Notes under the pieces: model-generated | Databases searched by the model: none | What the model saw: only the letters and a program-made list of their open reading frames with translations | What the model was told of the DNA's origin: nothing | From: JABDGV01 sp964577935 | GTDB taxonomy: Bacteria > Chlamydiota > Chlamydiia > Chlamydiales > FEN-1388 | Assembly (NCBI GenBank): GCA_964577935.1 | Contig: CAZOAJ010000025.1 | Coordinates: forward strand, 1-20,076 | Length of the DNA stretch: 20,076 bases | Direction of reading: 5' to 3' | In this document: positions 5,937-14,257 of the stretch, one piece after another | Layout: each line of letters opens with the position of its first letter | Numbering within the stretch: position 1 is the first letter of the stretch | Made by a program: the position numbers and the translations under genes

Positions 5937-8615
5937 TTACCTATTTAACAATCCAGGAATAAAAATACAGCTACCTGATTCCTTTTGTAGAGTTTTTGAG
6001 TTAAAATCACGCTTAAACGCGTCAACAGCTGCAATTTCATGAGGAGGCGCATCGGAAAATGCCTGATGAATCACATCAAAGAGATCATCTATTTCTCCTT
6101 TCGTCTGAAGATTAAAGTACCCCTGCTCGATTTTACAGAGAATGTTTTTAGCCTCCGGAATGAAAGGAATGGTCCACGCGGGAAGATCTGGATGTCTCTT
6201 GAAAAAAAGTGCCACTTCCACTCGAACGACCCATTTCTTCAACTGGCTGAAGAGAAAGAGTTGAGAGGCATATCTACTTGAAATAGATCTCTCCTCAATG
6301 CGCTGCCAAAAAATCTGGCAGGCTAGCTGCTGGATCCTCGGAAAAGCAGATCTCAGTTGAAATACTCCGCTATCTCCATATGCCTCAAGTGTAATTTTCT
6401 TTTTCCACCCAAGCTCTTGGAGTTCTTTGAGGAACAAAAGTGCCTCTTGATCAAGTGCTTGAGCTGCATTATTTTCTTTCACTTGAAGAGCCTTCGAGTC
6501 AAGAGATCCAAAATCAAGCATAAGCTCTTCAAAAACATATGCAAGAAAGGCAATTCGATTTTCGACAATATGCTCAAAAGAGGCCTCTCTTCCCCATGTT
6601 TCGAAGAACTCAAGAAGTTGATCAATTCGAACTTCTTCATGAACTCGAAAAGACTCACACCCCTTTGCAAACTCGACGAGTCGTTTTCTCAGCTTTTCAA
6701 TCGCATAGAGTTTTTCAAGTAGGTTTCTTCGCTCAGTGGTTCCATTACATGCTTGGAACATCTGAAACGGCCCTGCAAATGGATAACGAGTCTCAATTTT
6801 TTCAAGGATTTCAATCATTAATTTAAGCGAAATATTTTGAAAGAATTGGTGATCTGCCTTCAGGACTCCTTCCCCAAGAACCAGAAAGATTTCCTCAGGA
6901 GGTATAACATGACTCAAGTCATCGATGTACTCCTCGAAAAAACGATTCGTATTTTCATCACGAAGCGGCAAATTCTCTAAAGCTTCTTCAAAGAAGCCTT
7001 GCTCCGTCTCGAATTCAATCCAGAGACCTCGGAAGACACGGCTAATATCCTCCATTTCAGATGCCCCTTCAAAGAGAGAGAGGGGATCGGAGATTTTTGT
7101 GTACAACCTATTCAAAGCTTCTACGATTGGTATAAACAAGTGAGAAGAACTTTGACTTAAATACATCAAACAAGAAGCTTTACTCCGAAGGCTCAAAACT
7201 TCTTGTCGAATGTCCTTTAACCGCTTTGCACGAAAGCTATTTTCATCGCGCGTGAGAATATAATCATGATCATACGGAAGTGCTTCAAATACCTCTTGAA
7301 ATTGAGATAAAAAGACTTCTCCATGATCAAATTGATATAGAATTCTCTTAACACGGAAGAGAAAGTCTTCTTGAATAATTTTAAAGGAACTTTTCTCATC
7401 TGGATAAGGAACTAAAGAGGCCCAAACTTCATGTAATCGACATAAAGCTAAAGTTACTATCGATTGCTTCTGTTGTTCAATAAGGATTGCTTTGAGATGA
7501 AGCTCTTCATACTGCGCCTGAAAATCATGTAAAATTCCTTGTAAAAGACGTTTTTTCTTCTCAAATACAAGGTCTCTAGAGTCTATCGCTATTTTTTCAA
7601 GCTCACTTTTCAAGATGATTTGAGCTTCAAAATGACCTCGAATATTCGTAAGCTCCGAAGCTAAATCTTTGTATACAGCAAGCGCATCGAGAGAAGAGAT
7701 AAAGCCCTGAACAAGAATTTGGATATCTTTCCGCAGACTATCTCGGCTTTGAGCCTCTTTGAAACAACTCTCTTGTCCATCAACTATCTCTTGAAACTTT
7801 TTTGAAACAACTGATTCGAGCAGATCAAGAGAGCATTGAAAAGGCTCTTCAGGGATTTGATATGTTTTCAATTTTGAGTAAAGGTCCGGATACTGGGCCT
7901 TAAGATCATTTTCTGCTCGCACATGATTTAATGAAATTATTTGCTCATATTTTTCTATGAGATGGAGTGCTTTATCAACTGTAGAGGCCTCATCAGAAGA
8001 AAGCTGTCTTTGAACCAATAAATTTTTTAAAAACGGATAGTTGACTAAACTCTGAGTCCGTTTTCTTGAGAGTTCTTCAGATTGAATGCTTTCTTCAGAT
8101 CCTATATCGCTAGAGGCCTCATAAAGAGGCATCAAAGGAACGTTTTTTCTTCTAGTAGATCTTTTATTGCGTTCTTCTTCCTGCCTTTCACGATTTCGCA
8201 AGAGCATCAGACGCTGTAGTATATAGTCCGATGAGGGAGGATCTCGAGCCAGTGCTTCGTGAATATAGATCTTTTTTGCCCGCTCCCCGAAAAGATGCAA
8301 AAGGAGGCTATTAAATTGCTGAATAACTTTTAAAGGAGCTCGATCAAATTCCAAAAGATTCTTCTCGCAAAACTCCTGAAATCCTCGAAAGTACAGAGCA
8401 ATTCTTCCCACTTCAAAACCTGATCCCAGGACCGCTCCCAAAAGTTTTTGGCTCCATGATCTTGGAAATGAGCTTTTTGGATCGACGTACGATAAAAGCT
8501 CTAGAAGATCTGATGTAAAGAAACGTCGTCCCTTGATAATCGATGTGGACATCTCATAAAAAGGACGCCACGAATTTGATTTCTTTAAAGGAGAGCTCTG
8601 TCCGGATATATTCAT
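5937..8615 (-). CDS. Unrecognised large helical protein, 892 residues
   Basis: I do not recognise this protein. It has no signal peptide or membrane segment, is rich in Glu, Lys, Leu and Phe, and appears almost entirely helical. A charged Arg/Glu stretch at 138-160 and a Ser/Glu-rich stretch at 168-185 interrupt it, and 205-385 looks coiled-coil-prone. Residues 421-465 and 526-564 share a pattern (R-V-x-R-x-L, then F, a-L-P, R-D-E-N) that suggests a repeated helical module. The start is supported by a purine-rich GGGAGGAGGT upstream of ATG 8615, although the spacing is long (about 13 nt). It precedes the SET gene with a 61-bp gap. A cytosolic scaffold or a type III effector are both possible; nothing in the sequence decides. 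Confidence 0.78.
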   Translation of the reverse strand: MNISGQSSPLKKSNSWRPFYEMSTSIIKGRRFFTSDLLELLSYVDPKSSFPRSWSQKLLGAVLGSGFEVGRIALYFRGFQEFCEKNLLEFDRAPLKVIQQFNSLLLHLFGERAKKIYIHEALARDPPSSDYILQRLMLLRNRERQEEERNKRSTRRKNVPLMPLYEASSDIGSEESIQSEELSRKRTQSLVNYPFLKNLLVQRQLSSDEASTVDKALHLIEKYEQIISLNHVRAENDLKAQYPDLYSKLKTYQIPEEPFQCSLDLLESVVSKKFQEIVDGQESCFKEAQSRDSLRKDIQILVQGFISSLDALAVYKDLASELTNIRGHFEAQIILKSELEKIAIDSRDLVFEKKKRLLQGILHDFQAQYEELHLKAILIEQQKQSIVTLALCRLHEVWASLVPYPDEKSSFKIIQEDFLFRVKRILYQFDHGEVFLSQFQEVFEALPYDHDYILTRDENSFRAKRLKDIRQEVLSLRSKASCLMYLSQSSSHLFIPIVEALNRLYTKISDPLSLFEGASEMEDISRVFRGLWIEFETEQGFFEEALENLPLRDENTNRFFEEYIDDLSHVIPPEEIFLVLGEGVLKADHQFFQNISLKLMIEILEKIETRYPFAGPFQMFQACNGTTERRNLLEKLYAIEKLRKRLVEFAKGCESFRVHEEVRIDQLLEFFETWGREASFEHIVENRIAFLAYVFEELMLDFGSLDSKALQVKENNAAQALDQEALLFLKELQELGWKKKITLEAYGDSGVFQLRSAFPRIQQLACQIFWQRIEERSISSRYASQLFLFSQLKKWVVRVEVALFFKRHPDLPAWTIPFIPEAKNILCKIEQGYFNLQTKGEIDDLFDVIHQAFSDAPPHEIAAVDAFKRDFNSKTLQKESGSCIFIPGLLNR

Positions 8616-8644
8616 GATGAGTAGAAAGACCTCCTCCCTCTGTC

Positions 8645-8675
8645 AATTTTCAATATATATAAATTTTTATTTATA
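8645..8675. promoter_or_regulatory. AT-rich upstream region of the 892-residue gene
   Basis: This stretch is almost pure A/T and contains an imperfect palindrome (TATAAAT...ATTTATA). It lies just upstream of the strong ribosome-binding site of the minus-strand gene. It is a plausible promoter -10 area, but no convincing paired -35 can be assigned by eye. Confidence 0.3.
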
Positions 8676-8731
8676 GCAGAGAGGTGTTCGACAGGAGGTA
8701 TTTTACACACTGTGTAGCTACAACTCCTGGG

Positions 8732-9514
8732 TCAATGAGACAAAAATGCTGAAAAATTCTTAGCTATTTGCTTTTCTAACACACTTTGTTGGATATACAA
8801 CATCTCAGAAACTAGCTGGTACGTCTTAGCTATCATTGAAGGCTCACATCGCTTTCCTCGAAACCCTTGAGGAGCAAGATATGGAGCATCTGTTTCAAGA
8901 AGAAGCCGTTCAATAGGAACTTCCTTAAGCACTTCCCGTAAAGATTCGCTTTTTGGATAGGTCACGATGCCAGAAAAGCTTATGTAAAAGCCGCGATCGA
9001 CTAAAGCTCGAGCATCTTCCTTAGTTCCAGTAAAGCAGTGAAGAACACCGCGTACTTTTCTATCGAATTGATCAAGAATTGATATAAAATCACTAAAAGC
9101 CTCTCGGCAATGGATAACGACAGGAAGATTTGTTTTTATTGCCAAATTGAGGTAGCGCTCAAGACAAAAACGCTGCTCTTCTTTTGGAGAGTGTTCATAA
9201 AAATAATCAAGACCTGTTTCTCCAATCGCTTGAATTCTTTTTGCATACGCCATTTCAGCGATATATTCAAAGAACGAATCCTCGAATGATGCCTCATGAG
9301 GCGTTGTTGATGCTGCATAAAGTATTGTGCATGGATGCGGTATTTCAGTAAGCGCAAATGCTTCATCAAGCTCACGACGGTTTGTTGAAATATTCAAAAT
9401 CGTCGAAATGCGTGCGTTATATGATCGAGTAAGGACATCCATTCGCTCCGCTTCGCTGAATTGAGAACTTGTAAGGTGTGCGTGGGAGTCAATCAACTCA
9501 GAATCTATAATCAT
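8732..9514 (-). CDS. tatD: TatD-family metal-dependent hydrolase (DNase)
   Basis: This is a TIM-barrel metallohydrolase of the TatD family, whose members act as Mg-dependent 3'-5' exonucleases or DNases in the cytoplasm. From the ATG at 9514 (260 residues) the metal ligands fall at the expected places: H11 and H13 (S-H-A-H-L), E99 (G-E-T-G-L-D-Y), H135 (V-I-H-C-R-E), H159 (L-H-C-F-T-G) and D209 (E-T-D-A-P-Y). The frame extends to ATG 9568, adding 18 residues, but that would overlap a stem-loop and put the S-H-A-H motif unusually far from the N-terminus, so 9514 is preferred. It follows dsbD in the same direction. The order matches C. trachomatis CT594 next to CT595. Confidence 0.92.
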   Translation of the reverse strand: MIIDSELIDSHAHLTSSQFSEAERMDVLTRSYNARISTILNISTNRRELDEAFALTEIPHPCTILYAASTTPHEASFEDSFFEYIAEMAYAKRIQAIGETGLDYFYEHSPKEEQRFCLERYLNLAIKTNLPVVIHCREAFSDFISILDQFDRKVRGVLHCFTGTKEDARALVDRGFYISFSGIVTYPKSESLREVLKEVPIERLLLETDAPYLAPQGFRGKRCEPSMIAKTYQLVSEMLYIQQSVLEKQIAKNFSAFLSH

Positions 9515-9570
9515 GGTGCGTGTCAAATATGTAATGGAATTTAGTGAGCCCATTCTAGCAAGTCTCATAT

Positions 9571-9603
9571 TTTCTCTGCTTGAAGGTTAATCAAGCAGAG
9601 AAA
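9571..9603 (-). promoter_or_regulatory. Perfect 13-bp stem-loop between dsbD and tatD
   Basis: Arms 9571-9583 and 9591-9603 are exact reverse complements with a 7-nt loop. In the minus-strand transcript the hairpin lies between the dsbD stop and tatD, and its 3' arm contains the only purine-rich AGAGAAA before the ATG at 9568. No T-run follows, so it is not a classical intrinsic terminator. An attenuator, RNA-processing or mRNA-stability element is possible. Confidence 0.6.
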
Positions 9604-9613
9604 TCACATCACA

Positions 9614-11779
9614 TTATTTGGTCTCGAGTGATGAAACTATGATGTCAGGCGTTAAAATTTCGGGAAGAAGAATGGGGGTTGATGCCCCAGTCTTATAGAG
9701 AGCGTATACAGGAACGCTATTTCTACCAAGGCTCTGCAATGCTTTTGTCACAGCTCGATCATTGCTCGTCCAATCAGCTAGAAGCAATACCACCTCATGT
9801 TCTTTAAAAGCAGCTTGAGCCTTGGCTGAATGCAGTGCCCACTTATTTGTCTGACATGTTAGGCACCATTTTGCAGTGAAGTTTACAAAAACAGTTTTTC
9901 CTTGTTGCAAAGCTGCCTTTAAAGCCTCAGGCGAATAAGGCTTCCAGCCATCTGAAAAAACTTCTTTTTCAGCAGATTTAGGCCCTTCCTTAACACGTAA
10001 AACGAGGTAATACGTGGGAACTGCAACTAGAAAAAGAGATATCAACCCAGCAGCCACGCGAACAAACCTATATCTGTACGGAGTTCCCCAAATACCCCAA
10101 ATCCACGAAGCAATACTCAAAACAAAGAAGAAGACTAAGAGATATGTGAGATCAAATGGTCCTACCTGCGCATTTAAAACCCATGTAAGCCAAACCACTG
10201 TTGCCAGCATACAGAAACCCAAAAACTGCTTGAAGGTCACCATCCAAGGGCCAGGCCTTGGAAGGAAGATTGCAAGTTCAGGGATAAGAGATAAGAGTAA
10301 AAAGGGGAAAGCCATACCAACTGCAAGAGAAGTAAAAACCAACAGCCCCATTTGCCAGTCAAGAGTCGCTGAAAAACCTAAGACAGTCCCCAAAAGAGGT
10401 CCTGTGCAAGGAGATGCAACCATTGTTGAAAGCACACCGCTTAAAAATGAGCTAAAAAGTGCCCCTCGTGCACTTTTACTTGCATGAGATTGTTGAATTT
10501 CACCAGCGAATGATGAAACTCTTGTTCCAAATTCAAACAGCCCGAATAGGCTCATGCTGAAAAGAAAGAGAACGATGATCATTCCTAAAACAAAGAGAGG
10601 CTCTTGAAGTTGAAAGCCCCAGCCCACAAGTTTTCCGGTTCTTTGTAAAAAGAAAATAGCTCCTGCCAATACCCAGAAGGAGACAAGAACACCTGCAGTA
10701 AACGTCAATCCGAGCTTAAACGTTGCCATCCGTCCAAGTTCCTTCATCTTTGCAAGATGAAGAACTTTGATTCCAATTACGGGAAGAACACAAGGCATGA
10801 TATTTAAGATTATGCCTCCAATAAACGCTAAAAGAGCGATAAGAAGTAGGTCTTTTGAGTTATGCTGATTAACCATTTTTTCAATATCAGCATTCATACT
10901 TCTTGAAACCCGTGACATCGACCCTTCAAGACCCTGGATCATTCCATGAAGAGAAAATGAGACAACCTCTCCCTGACGAGTAACTGCCAATACTCCTGAG
11001 TATTTACCTGAAGCAATAAAGTCCGAAGCTTTTTCCCCATCAAGGAGAACATCTGCTTTAAAGATTCCATCTTCGACTTTCCATTCCACGTTTGATCCTC
11101 GAGAAGTAATTCCCTCGCTTTCCGGAAATAGATGAACTTCAGATCCTTCAAAATCAGAAGCTTTAAGAGGCATAAGCTGAGGCAAGGGAATGGAAACTTC
11201 GAGAAGATCTCCTGAAATCTTCACATGGACTTTTCGCTCTAAAGGGAGTGATTTTTCACTATCTTTAAGCTCCTGAAGAGCTTTTTGGTTTTCTATCGTC
11301 GCCTGACCAACCGGTATTGAAAGAATGCCTGAACTTTCACCGGGAACACATAAATCCTTGCATGCAAGCCATGAAACGTGAAGCTGCAAGACTACATCAT
11401 GAAGTGGCAAGTTTTGAGCCGAATGAAATCGAGCAACCCATGTAGGTGCACCTTCATAACCATTAAATTTAACCCCCTCGGATTCAAAAGACTTAGGCAC
11501 AGGCCAATCAAAAGAGCCTTGAGTTATCCCTTCTGGAAGGTCCCATGTAAATACAGGAGCTAATCCTGAATCACCGGGATTTTTCCAGTACAAGTGCCAT
11601 CCATCTTGAAGATCGAGTGAAACAAGCACATCAAAAGCATCACCTGGCTGCACTTGATCTACAGTCGCTCTCATTTTGAGAGGTATAGAAAGCTCTGCCC
11701 CTGAAAGAAAAGGAGTATAAACAAGGCAGAAAAGCACCAGAATTTTCAAAATATATTTTGATGTAAATCGTCCCATCAT
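9614..11779 (-). CDS. dsbD: Thiol:disulfide interchange protein DsbD
   Basis: This 721-residue inner-membrane protein carries electrons from cytoplasmic thioredoxin to periplasmic acceptors. Order: signal peptide (1-28); periplasmic N-terminal domain with D-G-W-H-L-Y-W-K-N-P (59-68) and a cysteine pair C140/C144; a polytopic core starting near 311 with redox cysteines C330 (I-M-P-C-V-L-P) and C458 (A-S-P-C-T-G-P); and a C-terminal thioredoxin-like domain with W-C-L-T-C (C639/C642). All redox cysteine pairs are present, so it should be functional. The second ATG (11776) has better spacing from the AGGA than the first. It is divergent from exbB and followed by tatD, as in Chlamydia CT595/CT594. 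It may help keep cysteine-rich envelope proteins correctly bonded; that part is inference. Confidence 0.95.
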   Translation of the reverse strand: MMGRFTSKYILKILVLFCLVYTPFLSGAELSIPLKMRATVDQVQPGDAFDVLVSLDLQDGWHLYWKNPGDSGLAPVFTWDLPEGITQGSFDWPVPKSFESEGVKFNGYEGAPTWVARFHSAQNLPLHDVVLQLHVSWLACKDLCVPGESSGILSIPVGQATIENQKALQELKDSEKSLPLERKVHVKISGDLLEVSIPLPQLMPLKASDFEGSEVHLFPESEGITSRGSNVEWKVEDGIFKADVLLDGEKASDFIASGKYSGVLAVTRQGEVVSFSLHGMIQGLEGSMSRVSRSMNADIEKMVNQHNSKDLLLIALLAFIGGIILNIMPCVLPVIGIKVLHLAKMKELGRMATFKLGLTFTAGVLVSFWVLAGAIFFLQRTGKLVGWGFQLQEPLFVLGMIIVLFLFSMSLFGLFEFGTRVSSFAGEIQQSHASKSARGALFSSFLSGVLSTMVASPCTGPLLGTVLGFSATLDWQMGLLVFTSLAVGMAFPFLLLSLIPELAIFLPRPGPWMVTFKQFLGFCMLATVVWLTWVLNAQVGPFDLTYLLVFFFVLSIASWIWGIWGTPYRYRFVRVAAGLISLFLVAVPTYYLVLRVKEGPKSAEKEVFSDGWKPYSPEALKAALQQGKTVFVNFTAKWCLTCQTNKWALHSAKAQAAFKEHEVVLLLADWTSNDRAVTKALQSLGRNSVPVYALYKTGASTPILLPEILTPDIIVSSLETK

Positions 11780-11960
11780 GTCCTACTATTTATTTCCTAT
11801 TTGAATAGTCGAGATCCTCTTCAGATGACAAGGTATTTATTTCAAGATTTGCAAATCTGCACGATCCTCGTGAATTTCTTCAGTGCTCAGATTTCAATTC
11901 TTGAAAAGAGCTCCCCTGTTAATGTAGCCTCAAATCAATTATTCAACCATCTATGGTGCT
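11780..11960. promoter_or_regulatory. Divergent dsbD/exbB control region with a 14-bp palindrome
   Basis: This 181-bp gap separates two divergent operons and must hold both promoters. A perfect 14-bp palindrome (AGATTTGCAAATCT) occupies 11845-11858, roughly in the middle, and could be a dimeric repressor or activator site. Near dsbD a weaker inverted pair ACTATT/AATAGT is also seen. I could not assign clear -35/-10 pairs. A 60-codon open frame over this region has no ribosome site and is not called. Confidence 0.45.
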
Positions 11961-12716
11961 ATGTCAGGGAACCCGTTCATTGATGCCTTCTGGGAATCCG
12001 ACCTCATCGGAAGACTCATTTTTATTGGGCTCATTCTCCTTTCAATTATTAGCTGGAGCGTTCTTCTTCATAAAATCTGGATGGCTCGTAGAGTACGAGC
12101 TCTCTCTTATTCTTTCAAACGGGCATTCTTTGAAAATAAAGGAAGACCTCTTTCTATCACTTTCGCAGCACCGGGAAACCCTGAATGTCCAAATGCATTT
12201 TGCATCATCTACGATGTATTAAAACATAAAGCTGAAGAGATTTTCAAAAAAAATTCAGCGGGGACATCCTCTCAAAATACTTCTGAAACTACAAATTCAG
12301 TGTATAGACATGAGAATAAAGAACGGTGGATGTCTACAGCAGATATCTCGCTCCTTGAAAGCAATGCGAGCGCCACCATTTCTTCGGTTACAAAGTACTT
12401 AGAAAAAAATCTCTATGTTCTTTCGACTATCGTGACCCTTGCACCATTTTTGGGGCTCCTTGGAACGGTATATGGGATTTTGGTCACTTTTTCAACAATG
12501 CATGTTGACCCGCAAGCCGCATCAAACCAAGCAGTTCTTTCAGGCCTCTCTCTTGCTTTAACAACGACGGTTATTGGCTTGATCGATGCCATCCCAGCCC
12601 TTATTGGATATAATTACCTCAAGAATGAAATTCTTGACTTTGACAATGAGATGGAAAAGTTTGCAACTGACGTTCTCTCAACCTTTGAGCTCTCGTTCCG
12701 CAGTGTGGAGTCTTAA
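11961..12716 (+). CDS. exbB: ExbB/TolQ-type proton channel subunit
   Basis: This 251-residue inner-membrane protein has three hydrophobic segments (about 16-39, 150-178 and 193-218), as in ExbB/TolQ. The family signature is visible as A-P-F-L-G-L-L-G-T-V-Y-G-I (161-173), and the third segment is L-S-L-A-L-T-T-T-V-I-G. The polar cytoplasmic loop between segments 1 and 2 is longer than the others, as expected. Together with ExbD it forms the proton-driven motor that energises a TolA/TonB-like protein. It is the first gene of the exbB-exbD-TolA run, with a 6-bp gap to exbD. Position matches CT596. In this context it functions as TolQ. Confidence 0.92.
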   Translation: MSGNPFIDAFWESDLIGRLIFIGLILLSIISWSVLLHKIWMARRVRALSYSFKRAFFENKGRPLSITFAAPGNPECPNAFCIIYDVLKHKAEEIFKKNSAGTSSQNTSETTNSVYRHENKERWMSTADISLLESNASATISSVTKYLEKNLYVLSTIVTLAPFLGLLGTVYGILVTFSTMHVDPQAASNQAVLSGLSLALTTTVIGLIDAIPALIGYNYLKNEILDFDNEMEKFATDVLSTFELSFRSVES

Positions 12717-12722
12717 ATAGTT

Positions 12723-13148
12723 ATGAGAGGAATACGCAATAAAAAAAATTCAGGCGTAGCTGATGAGCCGCTTATCAACATCACACCTCTCATCGATGTT
12801 GTCTTTGTAGTCTTGATAGCCTTTATTATGATAGCTCCCCTTCTAGAACTAGATAGAATACGCTTAGCTTCTGGAGATCATACTCCGTCTCATATTCCTG
12901 TTCGAAGTGAAGTCGTAAGTCAAATTCAGATTCATGTGCATGCCGATGACTCAATACAGTTCAACGGATCTTTAATTTCCTTGAGTGATCTCCCAAAGAA
13001 ATTGCGTCAAACGAAAATTGAACATCCTGAAGCACGCGCGCAGCTCTTTCATGACAAAGACGCGAAGTTTGGCACCTATCAAAAAATTAAAAACTGCTTA
13101 GAAATAAGTGGATTTGAGGAGATGGACATTGTCCTCAGCCCATCATAG
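12723..13148 (+). CDS. exbD: ExbD/TolR-type motor subunit
   Basis: This 141-residue protein has one N-terminal membrane segment (about 22-43) preceded by a basic cytoplasmic stretch. The signature I-N-I-T-P-L-I-D-V-V-F-V contains D25, the conserved protonatable aspartate of ExbD/TolR, and is followed by a small periplasmic domain. It works in a complex with the ExbB-type channel. A GGAG lies upstream at about 12707. The gene overlaps the following TolA-like gene, which suggests coupled translation. Length and order match CT597. Confidence 0.93.
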   Translation: MRGIRNKKNSGVADEPLINITPLIDVVFVVLIAFIMIAPLLELDRIRLASGDHTPSHIPVRSEVVSQIQIHVHADDSIQFNGSLISLSDLPKKLRQTKIEHPEARAQLFHDKDAKFGTYQKIKNCLEISGFEEMDIVLSPS

Positions 13149-14196
13149 CTCTGATTTTCTCGGCTCGCTCTCTTCACGCTGGACAATATCGTCTCTATGT
13201 ATTCACGCAGCGCTTCTTATCATTGTGCTTCTTTGGAATGTCTCTTCAAGCCATGCTCAACCTAAAAAACTACTTGTACGAACAGTCAAAGTTCGAGAGT
13301 TTTCTCCATCGCCTCTTATAGCAACTGAAATACCCCAAAAGACAGTCCCTGTAGTCGAAAAACCTGAACCAAAGACAAAGGAAATCTCACCTGAAGCCGC
13401 AGAAAAAATTATTGAAGTTGAGGCTCCACCTCAGAATGTAATTGAAGAGGCTCAGATTGTTGAAATTGAAGAACCAAAGCCCATCAAAGAGGCGGCTCCA
13501 AAAAATCAAGCTCCCGAAAAAAAAACTGTAAAAAATGAGCCTATAAAGAAAGAGATCTCGAAGAAAGAAATTTCAACACAAACGCAAAAAAAACCACAAA
13601 ACAAACCTACATCTCAAAAACCTGCTTCAAAACAATCTGAAAAGAAACCATCCAACCCCAAACAACAGGACAAGGCGAAACAAGATAAGTCAAAACAGGA
13701 TAAGGTAAAACAAGACACGGCAAAACAAGCAGCCCAGCAAGCTAAAAAAGCCGAGGAAGCAGCACGTCAAAAAAACCTTGAAGCAGCATTACAAAGCCTT
13801 AATAAAGTATCGAACAATTCCAAATCTCTTGTCGCTGTCTCATCAGAACCCGTAAGCAAGGTTTCCTCTGTCGGAACGCTAGCATCTGAAACGATACAGA
13901 CCGTCTCTTGTGAAGGCGCTGAAGAGTGTTCTCCTGCCGAGTCTCGCTATATAGCAGAACTGATACGCCGCCTCAAGCTCAGTTTAAAGCTTCCAGAATA
14001 TGGCGAAGTACGCCTAAAGCTTATCATTGCTCGTTCTGGGGCTGTTACATCACTTACAATACTGAACAGCTCAAGTTCGCTCAATAAAAAATCAGTCGAG
14101 CAGAAATTAAAGAATCTCTCTTTTCCAGCCTTTGGGAACAGCTTTCAGGGAGAAAAAAGCCATACATTTACCTTAATCCTTTCAAATGAAGCATAA
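13129..14196 (+). CDS. TolA/TonB-like periplasm-spanning protein
   Basis: This is a TolA-like energy transducer of about 355 residues. The start is inferred as TTG 13129 because GAGGAG (13116-13121) sits 7 nt upstream; the frame also allows GTG 13108. Either way it overlaps the end of exbD and begins without ATG. Seen: one N-terminal membrane anchor (C-I-H-A-A-L-L-I-I-V-L-L, about residues 24-37); a long Pro/Lys/Glu/Gln-rich rod (about 60-220) including K-Q-D-K pentapeptide repeats; and a globular C-terminal domain of about 80 residues with the R-L-K-L-S-L-K-L-P and V-R-L-K-L-I-I-A-R-S-G-A-V patterns of TolA/TonB C-domains. It would link the ExbB/ExbD motor to TolB/Pal. Its position matches CT598. 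A weak hairpin plus T-run lies just after the stop. Confidence 0.82.
   Translation: MSSAHHSSDFLGSLSSRWTISSLCIHAALLIIVLLWNVSSSHAQPKKLLVRTVKVREFSPSPLIATEIPQKTVPVVEKPEPKTKEISPEAAEKIIEVEAPPQNVIEEAQIVEIEEPKPIKEAAPKNQAPEKKTVKNEPIKKEISKKEISTQTQKKPQNKPTSQKPASKQSEKKPSNPKQQDKAKQDKSKQDKVKQDTAKQAAQQAKKAEEAARQKNLEAALQSLNKVSNNSKSLVAVSSEPVSKVSSVGTLASETIQTVSCEGAEECSPAESRYIAELIRRLKLSLKLPEYGEVRLKLIIARSGAVTSLTILNSSSSLNKKSVEQKLKNLSFPAFGNSFQGEKSHTFTLILSNEA
13660..13735 (+). repeat. 15-bp K-Q-D-K coding repeats in the TolA-like gene
   Basis: About four to five degenerate 15-bp units encode K-Q-D-K-x in tandem in the middle of the rod region. Such low-complexity units can change in number by slippage, altering the length of the rod without breaking the frame. 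Confidence 0.6.
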
Positions 14197-14229
14197 AGAA
14201 TCGATTTAAGGCAGTTACAAGAAGCAAGC

Positions 14230-14257
14230 AGCACGCTCTCTTCATGCTCCTATTTTT
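14230..14257 (+). terminator. Possible weak terminator after the TolA-like gene
   Basis: A short imperfect stem (AGCACG/CATGCT, one mismatch, loop of 7) is followed by CC then TATTTTTT. The T-run lies within the last codons of the converging 743-residue gene. The stem is weak, so this is tentative. Confidence 0.3.

Noticed and set aside
6357..6826. Plus-strand open frames of 121 and 95 codons
   Set aside because: They lie antisense inside the 892-residue gene, lack ribosome sites and have no recognisable composition or domains.
10014..10487. 157-codon plus-strand open frame
   Set aside because: It is antisense to the well-supported dsbD membrane core and the product has no recognisable features.
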